Positions 11,330 to 22,637 are shown, counted from the stretch's first letter. The stretch is 64,000 nt of DNA from Cardiocondyla obscurior (GCF_019399895.1 NW_027228800.1:79805-143804); one strand, 5' to 3'. Notes: generated from the sequence alone by a model not told the origin. A program made the numbers and translations.

Positions 11330-12548
11330 CAAATTAATTTTTAAACTTTTATTCTATATATATATAGATATACTAAAGCATGTAATTCTTACCATCCTAT
11401 TATTAGTTGATAAATAGCAACTCTGGTCTTATCTCTGCTATCCTGTAATAGAAACAATAACAGTAGAGAACAATTAACAAACTTAACAACTTCTAACAAT
11501 TATAATAATTATTATTATTATATAAAATCTATATTATATATAAAAAATAAATGCTTTAGTTAAACACTTGGAAAATATGTATAATGTAAAAACAACTCTT
11601 TTATATATAAAATAAAATATATAAATATCCTTTAGTTAATTAATGATTAAAATAGAAGAATTGTTTCTATCTAAACCAAGTATTAAAACCTAGTGCGGTA
11701 GAAAGTAGATTTTAACCAGCACTCTCACTGCCTTCAATACAGAAATAGACTCAAGGATATATCCTTGAGTCCCATAAATAAAATAGCTTTTACATTCAAT
11801 AATTTAAACTATAAAATATATATATATATATAATATTATGTTAACACAAGGAAAAAATGGAGAGATCTAAGACTGAATTTATTAATACTTTAAACATACT
11901 CTAAGACATTTCTTAGACAATTTATGTAAAGTATGTTTAAAGGCCATCAGATAAAATAATAGAAAAACAGAGCTTACTTGTGAGTCATAGTTCTGAGTCA
12001 TGACAAAACACTTTCTCGAACCAAGGCCAGCCTTTCAAGCCAATAGCGAAATTCGTTACCATATAAGGAACCAAGGTTGAACCTACGTGGACCAATCTGA
12101 AACTCTGTAACCAAATAAGGATTGTCAAGGTCAGAACTACTCCTTTCCATTGTTCTAAAATAGTATATAAGCAGTTCAGAAAACCATAAGCCAGCTTTAT
12201 CGCGCCCACTACTTCAGTTACTTCTACTATTATTCAACCCCTTTTACTTTTAACTTTCTCGCGCTACAATTTTATCGCTGTCAAGATATAAATAAAAATA
12301 CGCATATTACAAATTCGTTAAACTATAATACCAACTTTACTAATTATATTGAAATATTGTAAAAATTTGTGTTCAACAATAAATCTACTCTGGGAACAAA
12401 TCATCAACTCTTCAACAGTGAATCATTAAGTGACCTTTATCTTGGAGTTTTAGCCTCCTTAACCGCAGAAGAACCCTTTAATTATTATTATTCATCATTA
12501 CATGGTCGAACCAGGTCTCGAGACCACTTCGGACTTCAGGACGTCACA
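11330..12548 (+). repeat. E1-B 5' LTR, right 1219 bp
   Basis: Co-linear with the ends of the LTRs at 6608-10531 and 22647-26603. It has TATATAAG at 12164-12171, AATAAA at 12378-12383 and the terminal GACGTCACA. The left part is lost in the gap. Confidence 0.92.
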
Positions 12549-12565
12549 TGTAAGGATAGAATTTT

Positions 12566-12583
12566 TGGTGGCAACGGTGGGAT
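12566..12583 (+). promoter_or_regulatory. E1-B primer binding site (tRNA-Leu type)
   Basis: TGGTGGCAACGGTGGGAT lies 17 nt after the LTR end. It is complementary to the 3' end of a tRNA-Leu of the AAG type with one mismatch over 18 nt, judged from memory of that tRNA's acceptor and T-arm. E2 uses the same primer class. Confidence 0.6.
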
Positions 12584-12790
12584 ACACTACAAAATACCAT
12601 CCCCGTGGAGTACTTTAAAAATCCATAAAGAATTGAGAAATATTTTTGGATTTAAAGATATTCCTTTAAGTGGAAAAGCTCGTTTATAAACAGATTAACG
12701 GACATCTTATCGTTATCTGAAAAAGAGAAATTTTCCGAAGGGAAATTGCGGAGATAAAGGATACGCTTAAGGAACTGCAAAATCATTTAA

Positions 12791-12834
12791 ATGGAATTCT
12801 ACATAATCATCTTATTTCTGGCCGTACATTCCAT
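12791..12834 (+). CDS. Putative leader exon encoding a signal peptide for spliced env
   Basis: An ATG at 12791 opens 14 codons of strongly hydrophobic, signal-peptide-like sequence. It ends two bases into a codon exactly at a consensus donor (GTAAGT, 12835). Without splicing, the frame closes at once with TAA overlapping the donor. An acceptor-like ACAG ends at 18853, just before env; joining there would be in phase with env, which lacks its own signal peptide. Errantivirus env is known to be made from a spliced subgenomic RNA. This is inference from phase and motifs; no RNA evidence is available. Confidence 0.55.
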
Positions 12835-12877
12835 GTAAGTGTGCACATCTTATTTTATAATTTATTAAAACACAGAA

Positions 12878-14098
12878 ATGTCTGTAGAAGCTAACATTGA
12901 CTCATTAACTCATCAAATTGGAAGCATGAGTGTTAACGAGGATAACGTGAATCGTAGAGCAATGTCATACGTAAGCCTACGCGATGCGGGAAAAACGATT
13001 CTCCCGTTTGACGGCAAAAACATGCCTGTCAATCAATTTGTCACTAGCTGTATGCATGCCAGAAATATGGTAGCTCCTCATGCCGAGTATGGACTTGTTC
13101 AAATAATAAAAAATAAATTAGTGGGTCCCGCGCTAAGAGTAGCATTAAGCGGAGAATATAATGACATAGATACGCTGTTGACAGTATTAAGAACCAGATT
13201 TGCACCTGTCTATTCATCCTCACAATTGCATGGAGAACTTTCAAAAGTAACACAGCATCCGGAAGAGTCTGTAGTTGATTATGGCAGTCGTGTATCTATG
13301 ATATTGCATCAATTAAAATCCTGTTATCAAACAGAAAATCCAAGCCAAGTAATGCCATTTATAAGCTCTGCAGAAAATAATGCGGTACGAAATTTCTTAA
13401 CCGGATTAAAAACTGACATTTATACGAGAATTTATCCTAGAGATCCGACTTCGTTAAATAATGCGATAGAAAGTGCTATAAAAGCGGAAGTAGAATATAA
13501 TGAACACGCTCAACGAGTAAAAATAACGGAAGGACTTATGCAGTCAATTCGCTGTAACAATTGCTTAGGATATGGACATGATACATATTCATGCAGTACT
13601 ATAAATCCTCTCGCGCAAGTTTCTCACGTACAATGGCAACCTAAAATCTGTTCATATTGTAAAAACACTGGTCATGTTCGCGCCGAATGTAGAGCTTTAC
13701 AGCCAAGAATTCCAAATCGAAATATGAGACAAATAATACCAACAGTACTACCACGAAATTCAAACTTTAATAATTTTAATGCTCAAAATATTAATCGCGG
13801 AAATCGCCCAAATTTTACAAACTCGCAAAACGTAGGACTATTCTGTCGTTATTGTAAAACTCCTGGTCACTGCCTTGAACAATGTCGAAAACGGGAGTAT
13901 AATAATAATCTAAGAGCTCGTGGAAATCAAGTGAACGAAGCTCCCAGAACTCAGGGGATTCAAATGAATAACACCCGCAGACCACAAGGATTTTCGGGAA
14001 ACCAAGAACGGGGTCAGCGAGCAGGCGCAGCGCTGAACGAACGGCCCCAAGTGCGCCTTGTGAGCCCGCAAGAAGCACCAACAGAATCGCAAGCGTAA
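12878..14098 (+). CDS. gag: Gag of E1-B (capsid and nucleocapsid)
   Basis: 406 aa. The N-terminal and central part has the hydrophobic and helical pattern of Ty3/Gypsy capsid. Three zinc knuckles follow in the C-terminal half, with first Cys near residues 226, 258 and 323 (CNNCLGYGHDTYSC, CSYCKNTGHVRAEC, CRYCKTPGHCLEQC), then a basic Gln/Arg/Pro tail. The last knuckle and the following CRKREYNNNL closely match E2 Gag, showing common descent. It assembles the particle and packages RNA. Pol lies in the -1 frame and is open across the gag stop, so Gag-Pol probably arises by a -1 frameshift. It is absent from copy A because of the window edge. Confidence 0.9.
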   Translation: MSVEANIDSLTHQIGSMSVNEDNVNRRAMSYVSLRDAGKTILPFDGKNMPVNQFVTSCMHARNMVAPHAEYGLVQIIKNKLVGPALRVALSGEYNDIDTLLTVLRTRFAPVYSSSQLHGELSKVTQHPEESVVDYGSRVSMILHQLKSCYQTENPSQVMPFISSAENNAVRNFLTGLKTDIYTRIYPRDPTSLNNAIESAIKAEVEYNEHAQRVKITEGLMQSIRCNNCLGYGHDTYSCSTINPLAQVSHVQWQPKICSYCKNTGHVRAECRALQPRIPNRNMRQIIPTVLPRNSNFNNFNAQNINRGNRPNFTNSQNVGLFCRYCKTPGHCLEQCRKREYNNNLRARGNQVNEAPRTQGIQMNNTRRPQGFSGNQERGQRAGAALNERPQVRLVSPQEAPTESQA

Positions 14099-14178
14099 GA
14101 ATCACAGGCAACGAAATTGGAAGACCACCATCTGTCGTTTTACCTAGCCTAGACATTATTGATAACCGTGGAAACTTT

Positions 14179-17100
14179 ATGATTGACACAGGTTCCGATA
14201 TTAATTTGATTAAGAAGAATTCATTAATTAAAGAGGTACCAATTGATACAAAAATTGTGTACATTCTGAGTGGAATAACAAAGGGACGCACTCGCACCAT
14301 AGGCGTAGTTAAATTACGCATTCTCGGTAATGAAGTGCTGTTTCATGTGGTTCCCAACGATTTCCCAATCCAGCAAGATGGAATATTGGGCACAGAATTC
14401 TTTAAAAATCAAAAGGCAACAATAGACTACCCGAGGGCTTGTCTAGTTGTAAACGGAACTCCATATTATTTTCACGACAATGAAATTGTTACAATTCCAG
14501 CTAGAACAAGAAAACAGATTTATATTCGAGTAGCAAATCCAGAAACAAAATACGGATATATTCCTAAACTGAACGCAGGACCACAGGTGTACTTAGGTGA
14601 CGCCGTAGTATCTAATCACCATGGAATTGCATATTTATATGCAATAAATTCATCGGACGAGGATATACAATTAGCGGTCCCTACAGTAAAGTTATATCCG
14701 TTTGAAGAAGCACATGAGAAGAAAGAAGTCGTAACACAAGATAGTATTAATGATAAAAATCATGAAACACGTATAAACAAAATATTACAACAATTACGTT
14801 TGAATCATTTAAACGATGAAGAAAAATCCAACGTCATTGGTCTAGTAACAACGTATGCGGAAAGATTTCAATTGGCTGAAGAGCCGCTAGGCGCGACAAG
14901 CGTTCTCAAACACCGAATATTCACTACTGATGATCGACCAATCAACGTCAAGCAATATCGGTATCCTCAAATTCATAAAGAGGAAATACAGAAACAAGTT
15001 GACGCAATGTTGGAAAAAGGTGTTATAGAACCGTCTAGTTCGCCATACAACTCTCCGTTGTGGATAGTCCCAAAAAAGGATGACTCTCAGGGAAATAAAA
15101 AATGGCGCCTTGTAATTGATTTTCGGGCACTAAATGATAAGACCATTGGAGACGCATATCCACTACCAAATATCGTTGACATACTAGATCAGCTTGGAAG
15201 TGCTAAATATTTTTCTGTGTTTGATTTAGCATCTGGGTTTCATCAAATTGAAATGGATCTAAAGGACAAACATAAAACTGCATTTTCAACACCCTATGGA
15301 CATTTTGAATATAATCGAATGCCGTTTGGATTGAAAAATGCTCCTGCTACATTTCAGAGATTAATGGACCAAGTTTTGACTGGATTACAGGGAATCGAGT
15401 TGTTTGTCTATCTCGATGACATTGTAATTTATGCGCGATCTCTTAACGAACACGCAGTCAAGTTTGAAAGACTCATGAAACGTCTGGAAGAAGCAAATTT
15501 ATTTTTGCAGCCAGACAAATGCGAATTTCTAAAAAGAGAAGTCGCTTATCTTGGGCATATAATCACAGAAAATGGAGTACGACCAGATCCTAAAAAAATT
15601 GATGCTGTAAAAAATTTTCCTATACCAAAAACAAGAAAAAATATTAAACAGTTTCTTGGACTTGCCGGATACTATCGACGATTTATCGAAAACTTTTCTA
15701 AGATCGCTAAACCTTTGTCAGACTTGACAAAGCAAACTATAGCCTTTGAATGGAAAGAGCAACAGCAAAACGCATTTGACGTACTACGCAATGCTTTATG
15801 TTCAGAGCCAATACTACAGTATCCGAATTTTGACGAACCTTTTGTCATAACGACAGACGCTTCAGGATTTGCAATTGGAGCAATATTAAGTCAAGGAAAA
15901 ATAGGAAACGACCTCCCGATAGCATACGCATCGCGAGTGTTAAATGACGCGGAAACTAGATACTCTCCTACTGAAAGAGAATTATTAGCTCTTGTATACG
16001 CTGTAAAACATTTTCGTCCATATATTTACGGTCGCAAATTTACTTTAGTAATGGATCACAAACCCTTGGAATGGTTAAATTCCATATCTGATCCAACTTC
16101 ACGACTTATGCGATGGAGACTCAAGTTAGCCGAGTATGAGTATCAAATAAAATATAAACCTGGTAAGAAAAACAAAAACGCTGACGCATTGTCTCGAAAT
16201 CCTGTCGAATTAGAACAAAAAGTTTATCCGCTACGTGCAAAACGAGCATTATCATCTTCTAGCGAAAACTCAATTGAGCAAGAACACAAGAAACAAAAAA
16301 TAACGCATCCTACTTTAAAAAGAACACGAGAAACCAGCGATTCAGGAAATCCTGCTCCTCATCAAAAACTTAGACCACATGAATTAACTCCATATGATGA
16401 CAGTGACAGTAGAAAAGAACAATCTGTAAAAGATAAATTTCTAAAAGCTTGGGACAGTAGCGACGACGATACAGAATCTTATTATTACGACACCGACGAT
16501 GAAACTGACGATTCAAAAAACTGTCTAAAGGTAGAAAAGAGAAAACATGTTAGTAGCTCATCTGATTATGCTTTACGCAGAAAACGGAAACATAAGAAAC
16601 ATAAAAAAATTATTAAAAATTCAAGCTCGGGAGAAGAAAATAAAAGTTGCGACAGTCCTAAAGAATGTGCCACACCCGTGAATGCACCTTTAGGGCGTGG
16701 TCAAGATGATCACAGCGCCACATCACTTGAAGTAGAAGTTTACACCGCCCCTAGCGTCGATCACAAGAAGCTCAAAAGGAAGGAAGACTATACAACAGGT
16801 GTCCCTGAAAAACGGATCAACAATAAAAATTTGAATTCCGATGAAATTACACAAATTCCTATGGAAATGGATTCCAGCGATAGTTTTCAAGTCCAAACAA
16901 ATATTCAAGTACAAGCAGATGTACATGAACCACCAACTTTAAAAAGAACATTACCAAAATCAACTGGTTTTAAAAATAAAATCCAAAAAATGCCAGATGA
17001 CATGGATAACATTAATGTAATAGAAGAAAATATTCCGCTTAATAAAAAAGAACTAGAAGCAATGGAAATAAGTGTAGAAGAGAACATGGACTATGATATG

Positions 17101-18864
17101 GAGCCGCAACGATTTAATTACCGTAATATAAAAGCACCAACCGACAAAACCAGCAGCAGTTCAGAAATGGAGAAAATATTTTCGCCACCGTTTTATCAAG
17201 CCAGAACCAAACCCATAAATTTTGAAAACAAGAACGTTAGCAAAACAACAAAACCAATCCCAGATAAAAGCACAATTAAGAAACAGTCTAAGAAAAAATA
17301 TTCAAATAAGAAACCTGTTAGAAAAGCTATTAAAGAAAATAAAAAACCAAGAATTACAGAAAATGTACCAGTGTTTGTTAATCTTTTGGATTCACGTGAC
17401 CACATTTGGATGAAAAATAATAACATAATTTATTTCATGGACACAAGAGGAAACCCAATAGACGAAATAGGACAAGAATTAATTAAAAGAAAAATATGTT
17501 ATAAACCAAATAATTTTAAAGGCGTTCTCGGACACGTCTTAACACAACAAAAAAGTAATCGAAAGACTTTTGGCATCATAGTGAAAGATGAATTAAACAA
17601 CGACATTAAAGAAAGAGATATAAATAACGGATTTAAAGAATTGAGAAGTATAATGCTAGCGCAAAATGTTCTTTACGCAGCAATATCTCAAAGCCAAAGC
17701 AGCTTAAATATCCCATGGTTTAAAATTCGTAACATTATAAGATTAACATTTTTAAATACAGAAATCCAAATTACGATATATAAGGGACAAATATGTATAC
17801 CAGAAATCAAAGATAGATTACGAATTATACGAGAATCACATGAATCAAGCGTTGGAGGACACAAGGGAATTGCAAAAACAGTCTCACGTATTCGTCATAA
17901 ATATTATTGGGATAATATGAAGACACAAGTAGAAAACTTTATTCAATCATGTAACAGCTGCCAGAAAAAGAAATTGGTGCGGGTAAAGAATAAGCAGCCT
18001 ATGGTAATTACCGACACACCAATGAACGCTTTTGATAAAGTAGCTATGGATATAGTAGGACCATTACCCATAACTGATAATGGAAATGAATTTATTCTAA
18101 CAATTCAAGATCAATTAACAAAATATTCTCTTGCTGTACCACTCATCTTAACAAACTCAGAAGAAATTGCAAAGGCATTTACTCGAAGATTTATCTGCCA
18201 ATTTGGAAGCCCTAAAGCTATTTTGACGGATCAAGGATCAAATTTCACTAGCTCCATGATGAAACAATTTGCAAAATATTTCAGGATTAAACAATATTGT
18301 ACAACAGCCTTTCACCCTCAATCAAATGGCTCGTTGGAACGAAGTCATCATATCTTAGTAGAATATTTAAAACATTATATTGCTAATGAAAAAGATTGGG
18401 ATAACTGGCTTGAACATGCAATGTTTTCTTACAATACAAGTGTGCATGAAGGAACTAAATTTACTCCTTATGAATTAGTGTACGGCAGGAATGCACGACT
18501 ACCATCTGAATTTAAAACAGATGACACACTAGAAACATATAATGATTACATAGCTGAATTAATTGACAAACTAAGTGACTTGAGACAGCTTGCAATACAA
18601 AATCTAGGAAACGCAAAAACACGATACAAACATTACTATGATAAAAGAATAAAAGAAAAAAAAATACAAAATTATCAAGTAGGAAATTTTGTATATTTAT
18701 TAAGAGGAAAAAAGAGAGGTAAATTTGATGATGAATATCAAGGACCATTTGAAGTTATAGAAATACTACCAAACAATAATATTAAAATATTAACTAAACG
18801 AAATCAAACCAAGACAGTACATATGGACAGAATTAAACTAGCTCGCATTACAGGTCTGGGATGA
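14179..18864 (+). CDS. pol: Pol polyprotein of E1-B (PR-RT-RH-linker-macrodomain-like-IN)
   Basis: 1561 aa from the first Met; the frame is open upstream past the gag stop, so translation probably enters by frameshift. Protease DTG is at residues 3-5. RT motifs include YLDD at 411-414. The first RNase H Asp is near 560 and DALSRNP ends near 674. Residues about 680-1050 form a Ser/Asp/Glu/Lys linker with runs of charge. Residues about 1060-1200 resemble a degenerate macrodomain. Integrase has HHCC (H1221, H1228, C1258, C1261) and DDE (D1291, D1351, E1387, spacing 35), then a basic tail. It makes and integrates the DNA copy. The insert of about 500 residues between RNase H and integrase makes it clearly longer than usual Gypsy Pol. 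Confidence 0.93.
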   Translation: MIDTGSDINLIKKNSLIKEVPIDTKIVYILSGITKGRTRTIGVVKLRILGNEVLFHVVPNDFPIQQDGILGTEFFKNQKATIDYPRACLVVNGTPYYFHDNEIVTIPARTRKQIYIRVANPETKYGYIPKLNAGPQVYLGDAVVSNHHGIAYLYAINSSDEDIQLAVPTVKLYPFEEAHEKKEVVTQDSINDKNHETRINKILQQLRLNHLNDEEKSNVIGLVTTYAERFQLAEEPLGATSVLKHRIFTTDDRPINVKQYRYPQIHKEEIQKQVDAMLEKGVIEPSSSPYNSPLWIVPKKDDSQGNKKWRLVIDFRALNDKTIGDAYPLPNIVDILDQLGSAKYFSVFDLASGFHQIEMDLKDKHKTAFSTPYGHFEYNRMPFGLKNAPATFQRLMDQVLTGLQGIELFVYLDDIVIYARSLNEHAVKFERLMKRLEEANLFLQPDKCEFLKREVAYLGHIITENGVRPDPKKIDAVKNFPIPKTRKNIKQFLGLAGYYRRFIENFSKIAKPLSDLTKQTIAFEWKEQQQNAFDVLRNALCSEPILQYPNFDEPFVITTDASGFAIGAILSQGKIGNDLPIAYASRVLNDAETRYSPTERELLALVYAVKHFRPYIYGRKFTLVMDHKPLEWLNSISDPTSRLMRWRLKLAEYEYQIKYKPGKKNKNADALSRNPVELEQKVYPLRAKRALSSSSENSIEQEHKKQKITHPTLKRTRETSDSGNPAPHQKLRPHELTPYDDSDSRKEQSVKDKFLKAWDSSDDDTESYYYDTDDETDDSKNCLKVEKRKHVSSSSDYALRRKRKHKKHKKIIKNSSSGEENKSCDSPKECATPVNAPLGRGQDDHSATSLEVEVYTAPSVDHKKLKRKEDYTTGVPEKRINNKNLNSDEITQIPMEMDSSDSFQVQTNIQVQADVHEPPTLKRTLPKSTGFKNKIQKMPDDMDNINVIEENIPLNKKELEAMEISVEENMDYDMEPQRFNYRNIKAPTDKTSSSSEMEKIFSPPFYQARTKPINFENKNVSKTTKPIPDKSTIKKQSKKKYSNKKPVRKAIKENKKPRITENVPVFVNLLDSRDHIWMKNNNIIYFMDTRGNPIDEIGQELIKRKICYKPNNFKGVLGHVLTQQKSNRKTFGIIVKDELNNDIKERDINNGFKELRSIMLAQNVLYAAISQSQSSLNIPWFKIRNIIRLTFLNTEIQITIYKGQICIPEIKDRLRIIRESHESSVGGHKGIAKTVSRIRHKYYWDNMKTQVENFIQSCNSCQKKKLVRVKNKQPMVITDTPMNAFDKVAMDIVGPLPITDNGNEFILTIQDQLTKYSLAVPLILTNSEEIAKAFTRRFICQFGSPKAILTDQGSNFTSSMMKQFAKYFRIKQYCTTAFHPQSNGSLERSHHILVEYLKHYIANEKDWDNWLEHAMFSYNTSVHEGTKFTPYELVYGRNARLPSEFKTDDTLETYNDYIAELIDKLSDLRQLAIQNLGNAKTRYKHYYDKRIKEKKIQNYQVGNFVYLLRGKKRGKFDDEYQGPFEVIEILPNNNIKILTKRNQTKTVHMDRIKLARITGLG

Positions 18865-20689
18865 CGCAGGAAAGATACATGATAACGACTCTCAAGGATA
18901 ACCCTGGAGTGTTCTACGAATCCATCGGCGACTTGCGTACCTACGAAACTTCTTGGAAAATGATCACATACATTGATCTAAACGGAATCGCTGATGCAGC
19001 TATAGGACTCCAGAGAGAATTAAAAATGGTTATTTGGCAATGTAATAACATTTCAAAAATATGCCAATCCCAGAAATCATTGCTGCTAGCCGAAGCAAAA
19101 CTAGATAAAGTAAGACAATATCAAAATCGCATAGGCGAACTGTTAAAGAAATCAAGATCGCGAAGAGCTCCGTTAGAATTTATTGGAGAAATTAGTAAAA
19201 TATTATTTGGCACAATGACGTTGGAAGATGCCAATCATATAAATGAAGCATTGAAACATATAGAAAGTAAAACTGATGATCTTGCTGCCCTATTCATAAA
19301 CCAAACGATAGCAATCAAGACGAGGTTCGGAGAATTACAGAACGTGACTTCGAAAATTAAACAACAAATGATTGCGATGAACCGCCGCATAAGTGAAAGA
19401 ATATTAAATCTTACAAATGAATATGCAAAAATTGAAATTAATGAATATTTTCATCAAGCAGTTGTAAATATTAATGACGCAATTTTAGAACATGAATTAA
19501 ATATAAATACTCTTATTGATGGAATACTTTTTGGAAAACAAGGATTAATACATCCTCGAATAATACCTCCACAACAATTAATACAAAATTCTAAGGCAAT
19601 CAGGGAACGAGTTCCACACGAAGAATTTCCCGTAGCAATAAATGAAGAAGGAATGGATCGATTAATTAAAATATCAAATTTACAAATTGCATATATTAAA
19701 AACCGATTAATCTACGCATTACATATACCATTAATAAGCCCAGGGAAATATAAATTATATAAAGCCGTACCATTACCGGCAAAACAAAATCTGGATGGAG
19801 ACAAATATGCTACAATAAAACCGAATACAGAATATATTGCAATAAACGAAGACTCTGATAGCTACTATGAGTTAGAAAAAGAAGACTTGGAAAAATGTTC
19901 AACCACGAGTTCTACTTTAATATGCCCCGCTACATCTCCTTTAAGAAAGATAAGACAGACGCCCAGCTGCAACATCAACTTGATGCTTAATAGAAAATTA
20001 ATATTAAATCAATGTAACATAATATTGCAGGAATTACAAGAGACATACTGGAAAGTTCTTGATACTCCAGGAAATTGGATTTTTAGTGCCAAGGAGAAGA
20101 AGAAATACGAATTGAATGCGCCGGTTTTAGAGACCATGCAATTATTGAAAACTGTGGAACAATAACAATACAACCAGGTTGCAAAATTAAAGCAAAAACC
20201 GCCACGATGAGTCACCCGTCTACTCAAGCAACTAAATTTCTACATCATTACACACCATCTAGCAACCTCAGCATTCTGCAATTGTATGAACCAACGCGTG
20301 AAAAATTTAATATTAATTTAACGGAAACTACAGATGAAATATGGGTGTCAGATCATAGCAATATAGAAGCAACGCTTAATGATATTATTCAAAAAGCTCA
20401 ACAACTTAGAGAAAGAAAAATTCAAGAATGGAAAACTACTGCCTACAGCACCGTCGCCTGCAGCATTGGAGTACTAGGAATCATAATCTTTATCTTCTCC
20501 TTGACCTGTCGGACCCCATGTGTGGGCAAGACCCTGAACCGTCTTTTCCTAGAATTTTGCCGCAGGGGAAGAACTGAAAGACCGACACCACACCCCGCAG
20601 CTAGCTATATAAACCTAAACCCTGAGATCCCCCAGGAACAGTCGAACCAAAAGAGTGCTGAAGCCACGACGGTCGAATCAAAGTTATAA
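18861..20689 (+). pseudogene. env: Env of E1-B with one frameshift
   Basis: Almost identical to the open env at 2809-4638. It has one G fewer in the G-run at about 20091-20093, which shifts the frame and ends the first ORF at 20165. The distal part (from about 20207 in the original frame), with the membrane anchor, remains readable separately. Furin site, fusion-peptide region and coil are all in the intact first part. As assembled, this copy could not make an anchored Env. A single-base error in a G-run is an alternative. Confidence 0.9.
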
Positions 20690-20801
20690 ATAAAAAAAAA
20701 TATATATATTTTATTTTACCGGAAGCAGTAAGTGACTGAAGCAAATAAGATTTAAAATTAAGACTAATCCTTTGGTTCCGTCACTTTTAGGAAATTTTTA
20801 T

Positions 20802-21701
20802 ATGAATCGCCAAGAAGCGAGCCGACACTGGAGAAGAATAACGGATAGGATCCGAAGAAGTATCCGACCCAGGAATCAACCCATTATGTCATCGCATCAA
20901 GAATCAGACGTCGGGCCAACGGACCCGTACGTATTTCATTCACCGGCCAGACAGCCTGACGCCCCAAGTGCTTATCAGTACGAAGAACCGGTAGTGCAAC
21001 GATCCCGGACACCAGAGCTCATTCGAGAAATACTCGATGAGATAAGGAGGCTTCCGGATACGGAACAGGAAGACAATGTGAGCACGCAGACAAACTATGA
21101 CAACGAGGGATACATCGCGATGCGCCCTGTTGGGATAGCGTCCCCGGTGCGACCGAGGGAACCATCCCCGGAACCATCGATTGCTACGCAGACAACGCGG
21201 GCACCGGACTCCCCTCGGGACGATTACATAAACGACAGGCCAACCTATATGGAGCATGTGAGGGACCGGGATCACACCACAAGAGTTCCTCAGGGATCCC
21301 CGCCACTGCCACAGCCGACGCACGTGCAGGTACCCCCGTATTATAGAGATTATTTACATTTTAACGCGATGCCGGCATACAATTTAGTCTGTCATTCGGC
21401 TTGGTATATACAAGTCGAAAATTATATGGTGATGTGCCCGCAGTGCGCTACTGCAGAGCATATATTTTGCGCTCCTGACAGACCAAACACAACTTTCCGA
21501 CAATTTCATGCAATCTCACGAAATTTACAACATACTACTATGCACTGTGGTAGATGCTACCGATTGATTATTCAAACGCGACGAGCGATCGATTGTTACA
21601 CTTGTCGTACTTATGTAATTCAACATTATTACGGAATCGAACGAATGATTTATCATTTGATTTGCGACTTAATCATTTCACAACAAAATGTTTCAACTTA
21701 A
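20802..21701 (+). CDS. Accessory three-CxxC protein of E1-B
   Basis: Same 300-aa protein as at 4752-5651, apart from a Pro/Ser difference near the C-terminus. CPQC, CGRC and CYTC are spaced 33 and 12. The acceptor-like TTTTAG ends at 20790. Intact retention in both copies, while pol or env is broken, argues that it is a real gene of the element. Function unknown. Confidence 0.7.
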   Translation: MNRQEASRHWRRITDRIRRSIRPRNQPIMSSHQESDVGPTDPYVFHSPARQPDAPSAYQYEEPVVQRSRTPELIREILDEIRRLPDTEQEDNVSTQTNYDNEGYIAMRPVGIASPVRPREPSPEPSIATQTTRAPDSPRDDYINDRPTYMEHVRDRDHTTRVPQGSPPLPQPTHVQVPPYYRDYLHFNAMPAYNLVCHSAWYIQVENYMVMCPQCATAEHIFCAPDRPNTTFRQFHAISRNLQHTTMHCGRCYRLIIQTRRAIDCYTCRTYVIQHYYGIERMIYHLICDLIISQQNVST

Positions 21702-22637
21702 AATACAATTACAAACGTATGAGAATTATAAAACCTATTAATCCTTAATTATAAGTATATGCTATTAATCCTAAAAAAAAAAAAAATATATAACACCATA
21801 TAATATAAAAAAAAAACCTATCTTTATATAACAATATTACAAATGGTCAATTAACTGGCCAAGGCTTATTATATTAATTAAACACGCTTATATTATAAAA
21901 ACAAATGTATTTTATAGTATTATATATACATTATCACTAATATAACATTAAAAAGTTGTTATAGTTGTAGTAGTAGTAGCAGCGTATGCGTTCATCTTGG
22001 TGATGGGATATACTAAAATAGATAGAAATATATATATATTATAAAGTAAATAAAAATAACATTTATATAACTGCTATACATTTATAACATACCTTATTAA
22101 TCAACCAAGCTATTCCACTAATAAACCTACAATAAAACAAAAAAAAAGCATTAATAAATACAATAACTCCTAACCTTAATCCAAGCTTAATAGAATTTAA
22201 ATACTATATACTTATCTAATACTGGTGATGGAAAAATGAAATTGTTCCACAAAGAGCCACCTCCAAAATGTTCAACCTAGAATAGAAAATATCATAATTA
22301 AGAATACATTAAATTTATATACTTTAAATACATACATATAGAACATACATACCTAGTAATTTGGTATAAGGGGAATATTGTACGCTTTATTATATACCCT
22401 GAAACATATAAAGTAGTTAGACTTTGTTAAATACAAACTTTGCTATAATAAATCATTATTACATACCATTGAAATTCAGCTATACTAACTCCATAATAAT
22501 ATAATCCTTTATTCAACTCTGCGATCGACTGATCCTACTGCTATCCTGAAACATATATAAATAATTAAACAAAATACTTTAACAAATATATACAAAAACA
22601 TAACCTTACTTAAAGTTCGGAGGCCGAACTTCCCCAT
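21702..22637 (+). other. E1-B noncoding 3' region
   Basis: Counterpart of 5652-6598, differing by a few indels and substitutions. AT-rich; no gene seen. Confidence 0.6.

Larger units (their letters stand above)
12549..12877 (+). other. E1-B 5' leader
   Basis: Untranslated leader between LTR and gag. It holds the primer site, a short upstream ORF at 12791 and a strong splice donor GTAAGT at 12835-12840. Confidence 0.75.

Noticed and set aside
18861..20689. Programmed frameshift in E1-B env instead of a mutation
   Set aside because: Copy A is open at the same place with one more G, and no slippery site or downstream structure is evident.
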